14,504 nucleotides of DNA from Aquificota bacterium (GTDB lineage Bacteria; Aquificota; Aquificia; Aquificales; Aquificaceae): the NCBI GenBank assembly GCA_013153455.1, contig JAADEK010000072.1, positions 1 to 14,504 on the forward strand, given 5' to 3'. The position numbers were made by a program, and so were the translations under genes. Shown piece after piece: positions 11,696-14,504 of the stretch (positions are counted from its first letter, which is position 1; each line of letters begins with the position of its first letter). The notes beneath the pieces were generated by a model. It was not told the DNA's origin and made no database searches. It saw only the letters and a list, made by a program, of their open reading frames with translations.

Positions 11696-13783
11696 GTGAA
11701 GAAAGCGCTACTGGGGCTCGCTCTCTTTTCCGTCGGGTTTGCTCAGGAGGTTCTGCTTGAGGAGGTTGAGGTTCTCGGTCAGAGGGAGGTTCTGACCGAG
11801 GAAACGATAAGGGAGTTGCCCGCCAAGGACGTGGGGGAAGCTCTTGAGTTTAACATACCCGGCGTTTGGAAGATAAGGAAGGGAGCGATAGCGAACGACA
11901 TCGTGATAAGGGGGTTTAAGAAGGACGAGGTAAACCAACTCTTTGACGGTGCGCGCGTATACAACGCGTGCCCGAACCGCATGGACCCCGGTATATTCCA
12001 CATAGACTTTGCGGAAGTTGAGAAGATAGAGGTAATAAAGGGTCCCTTTGATATAAGGAATTACGGGGCTGTCGGCGGAACGGTTAACGTAATCACGAAA
12101 GACCCCAAAGAGGGTCTCTCCGGTAAGGTAAACCTCACATTTGACAACTGGAAGTATTTCAACCCCTCCGCATACATCTCATACGGAACCGACAGGCTCG
12201 GCTTTCTCATAGGCTACGCCTTTAGGTTCTCAAAACCCTACGAAGACGGAAGCGGGAGGAAGATTACGGAAATTTACAACCAGTTTCCCCAAACGAGCCC
12301 CATGTGGATGATGGGCTACAGCGACGACGAGATAAACTCAACCGCTTTCAACATACACACGGGCTGGGCAAAGTTTATGTATAAACTGACCGAGGACGTA
12401 AAACTAAAGCTCAGCTACGCGCACCAAAAGGCGAACGACGTCCTTTACCCCTATCTGATGATGGACGCGATATACGACGAGACGGACCGCGCGAACTTGG
12501 AACTCCTCGGGAAGAACTTCAAGGTTCAACTTTACGGCTCTTCCGTAAGACACTGGATGACGAACCAAAAGAGGAGGAAAGGTGATAAGGGACCCCTCGG
12601 CTGGACGATGGGAACCTATGCGAAGGCTAAGGTCTACGGGCTAAAAGGTGAATACAGGTTCGGGAACTTCTCCGTCGGCGTTGATACGTTCTACAGAAAC
12701 TGGGACGCCACCACGACGATGTATTCAAAGACGAGCATGACCGCACAAAAGAGCTACCTCACACAGCACCTCATACCCGACGTTGACGTTGTAAACTTCG
12801 GGGTTTTCGGTGAATACAGGGCGCGCATAACGAACAAGCTACGCATCGTCGCGGGTATAAGACTTGATTACACGAAGACGGAGGCAAACCCCTCCCAATA
12901 CACGTGGAACATAACACCCCAACAACTTTGGCTCCGCTATCACAACAACGCGGACACGTCCCAAACGGACGTATACCCCTCGGGTAACGTTCAACTCTTT
13001 TACGAGCTCGCGGAAGGCATAGAACTATTTGCGGGTCTCGGGAGCGCGGTAAGGGTTCCCGACCCACAAGAGCGTTATACCGCCCTTGACAGGGTTCACA
13101 ACATGGAACTGCGCATGGGCGACTGGGTCGGAAATCCCGGTCTTGACCCCGAGAGGAACACCGAGCTTGACCTGGGCTTGAGCATTAGGCGCGAGACCTA
13201 CAGCGCGAGCGTGAGAACCTTCTTCAGCTACGTCTCAAACTACATATACCCCTACAAGATAGAGCTCAAGGATGCCCAATCAAGCTTTAACCCCAACCAA
13301 TTTGCTACCTCCTACACGAACATAGACGCGTATCTCTACGGATTTGAACTGAAAGGGACGTATGCAATCACGGACACGCTCTTCTTTGACGGGAACGTAG
13401 CCTACACGCGCGGAAGGAAGAAGGACACATACCCCGAGAAGAACATAAACGACAAGGACCTCGCGGAGATTCCCCCGCTCACCGCAAAGCTCGCCCTCAG
13501 ATACGACACCGGGGCATACTTCGGTGAGATTGAAACCCTGCTCGCAGCAACTCAGGACAACACCGACAGCGACCTCAACGAGCAAAAGACGTCCGGGTGG
13601 GGTATTGTGAACCTAAAGGCGGGCGCCAACTACAGGGGCTTTCGCCTAATCGCGGGTGTGAACAACCTCTTTGATAAACTCTACTACTCTCACCTCTCTT
13701 ACCTCAGGAATCCCTTCGGGACGGGTGTAAAGGTCCCCGAGCCGGGGAGAACCCTCTACCTTTCCCTCTCCTACGCTTTCTGA
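11696..13783 (+). CDS. oprC: TonB-dependent outer-membrane receptor, OprC/NosA-type copper receptor
   Basis: This 695-residue outer-membrane protein is a TonB-gated receptor. A signal peptide (about 1-16, ending VGFA) is followed by a TonB-box-like segment (EEVEVLG, about 22-28). A plug domain (about 32-137) contains IRGF and VEKIEVIKGP, and a beta-barrel ends in the terminal phenylalanine typical of outer-membrane proteins. The plug has CPNRMDP with Cys92 and Met96, and the barrel has HWMTN with His286 and Met288. These match the CxxxM and HxM copper-binding motifs described for Pseudomonas OprC, at a similar spacing. Methionine-rich loops (203-206, 255-256, 342-348) add support. It starts at GTG with GAGGAGGT five bases upstream. 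It is divergent from tonB and ends at a strong terminator. Copper as substrate is inferred from these motifs; another metal or metallophore is possible. Confidence 0.9.
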   Translation: MKKALLGLALFSVGFAQEVLLEEVEVLGQREVLTEETIRELPAKDVGEALEFNIPGVWKIRKGAIANDIVIRGFKKDEVNQLFDGARVYNACPNRMDPGIFHIDFAEVEKIEVIKGPFDIRNYGAVGGTVNVITKDPKEGLSGKVNLTFDNWKYFNPSAYISYGTDRLGFLIGYAFRFSKPYEDGSGRKITEIYNQFPQTSPMWMMGYSDDEINSTAFNIHTGWAKFMYKLTEDVKLKLSYAHQKANDVLYPYLMMDAIYDETDRANLELLGKNFKVQLYGSSVRHWMTNQKRRKGDKGPLGWTMGTYAKAKVYGLKGEYRFGNFSVGVDTFYRNWDATTTMYSKTSMTAQKSYLTQHLIPDVDVVNFGVFGEYRARITNKLRIVAGIRLDYTKTEANPSQYTWNITPQQLWLRYHNNADTSQTDVYPSGNVQLFYELAEGIELFAGLGSAVRVPDPQERYTALDRVHNMELRMGDWVGNPGLDPERNTELDLGLSIRRETYSASVRTFFSYVSNYIYPYKIELKDAQSSFNPNQFATSYTNIDAYLYGFELKGTYAITDTLFFDGNVAYTRGRKKDTYPEKNINDKDLAEIPPLTAKLALRYDTGAYFGEIETLLAATQDNTDSDLNEQKTSGWGIVNLKAGANYRGFRLIAGVNNLFDKLYYSHLSYLRNPFGTGVKVPEPGRTLYLSLSYAF

Positions 13784-13798
13784 GGCCTCCTCCCTTTT

Positions 13799-13830
13799 GC
13801 TCCCCTGCGGGGAGCACTTTTTACTTTTTA
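13799..13830 (+). terminator. Rho-independent terminator after the copper receptor gene
   Basis: The perfect hairpin GCTCCCC-TGC-GGGGAGC (13799-13815) gains one further T-A pair (13798/13816). It is followed by CTTTTTACTTTTT. It lies 15 bases after the receptor stop. The T-tract is only on the plus strand, so it terminates the receptor message and not the convergent gene at 13833. It is the only clear intrinsic terminator in the window. Confidence 0.93.
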
Positions 13831-13832
13831 AT

Positions 13833-14504
13833 TTAAACCTCCGGGAGGGGTATGTAAAAGGGATAACGGGAGAGCATCTTCAGTATGTTAAAGAAGCTCT
13901 CGGAACTCCTCACGACGTTCAAAAGCGCCCTCATGAGAGCCTCGTAAAGGACGTGGGGCTCCGTGTGAACCGCTACGGGGGTATCGGACTCAAACTCAAC
14001 GAGCCTTATGAGCTGGGCTATTAGCTCCTCCCTCTCTTCTTCCGAGAGGGAAGAGAGGACCTTGCTCAGGATTACGAGAACCGCGTCCTTGTCGTTTATG
14101 CGTCTGAAACGAAAGTCCTCAAACCTCAGCATAGGGTCGTGCGGGAGGTCGGGAAGCCCTACCCTCGGAAAGACCCTGAAATCCTCCGGGAGTGTATCAA
14201 GGTAATCAAGGTTTTCCTCAAGAACCTCCCCCCCGGGAAAGTATACCTTATGAAACACAGCTCTCAGCTCCTCGTCTTGCGTGTTGAAACTCCCGAGCAG
14301 TTTCCCGGTAAAGAGTATACCGAGCTCCTCAAGGAAGTAGCCCGAGGACTTCTTGCCCGGGTATCCGTCAAAGGCGAGAACCCTGAAGGTATGACCCGAG
14401 GGGGTCTTTATCCTGAGAAGGGGTAGCTCCTCAACCGCCCTGAAGCGCGCGCTCGTGCCCAAGCCGGAAAGCGCCCTTTCCACCTCCGCCCTGCCTATGA
14501 ATAT
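13833..14504 (-). CDS. Partial hypothetical protein, possible degenerate metallo-beta-lactamase-fold (ODP-like) domain
   Basis: The frame stays open to the right edge, so the N-terminus lies outside. A GTG at 14483 exists inside the frame, but the residues before it (IFIGRAEVERAL) read like continuing protein. The visible 223 residues fall in two parts. The first (to about 90) has a PSGHTFRV segment and SSGYFLEELGILFTGKLLGS. This resembles the part of flavodiiron/ODP-type metallo-beta-lactamase domains that normally reads HSPG, then ILFTGDLFG. If so, the metal-ligand aspartate of TGD is lysine here and the nearby histidine is missing, which suggests a catalytically dead fold. The second part is a charged helical region ending in FYIPLPEV. 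I do not recognise the whole protein, and its function is unknown. Confidence 0.72.
   Translation of the reverse strand: MFIGRAEVERALSGLGTSARFRAVEELPLLRIKTPSGHTFRVLAFDGYPGKKSSGYFLEELGILFTGKLLGSFNTQDEELRAVFHKVYFPGGEVLEENLDYLDTLPEDFRVFPRVGLPDLPHDPMLRFEDFRFRRINDKDAVLVILSKVLSSLSEEEREELIAQLIRLVEFESDTPVAVHTEPHVLYEALMRALLNVVRSSESFFNILKMLSRYPFYIPLPEV

Noticed and set aside
11208..11699. 163-residue open frame on the plus strand antisense to tonB
   Set aside because: It is Phe/Ser/Arg-rich low-complexity sequence, the mirror of the Lys/Arg codons of the TonB linker. It has no domain features and runs through the regulatory region.
12771..13067. Cysteine-rich 98-residue minus-strand open frame inside the copper receptor gene
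   Set aside because: The CxxC-like patterns tempted, but it is antisense to a long, clearly functional barrel sequence and has no start context.

Overview
The window looks like chromosome from a member of the Aquificaceae close to Aquifex. As I remember them, the IscU, PhoU, AroE, TadA, DnaC and IspE proteins read almost like their Aquifex aeolicus counterparts. The genome style also fits a streamlined hyperthermophile: overlapping genes, frequent ATA and AGG codons, and almost no intergenic DNA. Base composition looks higher in G+C than I expect for A. aeolicus, so a related species or genus is more likely. No phage, transposon, CRISPR array or other mobile element was seen, and there is no gene-free stretch over 300 bases. 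The largest gaps are about 90 bases (634-723) and 75 bases (11621-11695), and both hold divergent promoters.

Layout. (1) Minus strand, 1-633: the N-terminal part of a polyprenyl diphosphate synthase, preceded by tRNA-Arg(CCG). (2) Plus strand, 724-4769: a tightly packed run of eight genes. Five appear to handle sulfur and Fe-S clusters: iscU, a PP-loop thiolase related to MnmA, a TusA-like carrier, a DUF1858-like small protein and an Nfu domain. They are followed by aroE, tadA and a gene of unknown function. (3) Minus strand, 4706-7122: phoU and a four-segment NtrY-type histidine kinase. (4) Plus strand, 7138-8519: gmhA and nadK. (5) Minus strand, 8520-10007: a stomatin/SPFH membrane protein and a DnaC helicase loader. 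(6) Plus strand, 10023-10829: ispE. (7) A divergent pair, tonB (minus, 10826-11620) and a TonB-dependent receptor (plus, 11696-13783) carrying the copper-site motifs of OprC/NosA, with a palindrome-rich shared control region. The receptor ends at a strong intrinsic terminator. (8) Minus strand, 13833 to the right edge: a partial gene that may be a metallo-beta-lactamase-fold protein with lost metal ligands.

How the genes work together. The first operon links Fe-S assembly with sulfur transfer to tRNA, and tadA adds another wobble-base modification. tonB and the receptor form a plausible outer-membrane copper uptake module, which fits an organism with copper-dependent respiratory enzymes. ispE and the polyprenyl synthase both serve isoprenoid and quinone synthesis. 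gmhA serves heptose synthesis for lipopolysaccharide. The phoU-kinase pair is probably a phosphate-sensing unit, but no transporter or response regulator is in view.

The most unusual features are the phased, mirrored operator between tonB and the receptor, two divergent gene pairs separated by exactly 15 AT-rich bases without ribosome binding sites, and repeated tail-to-tail gene overlaps.
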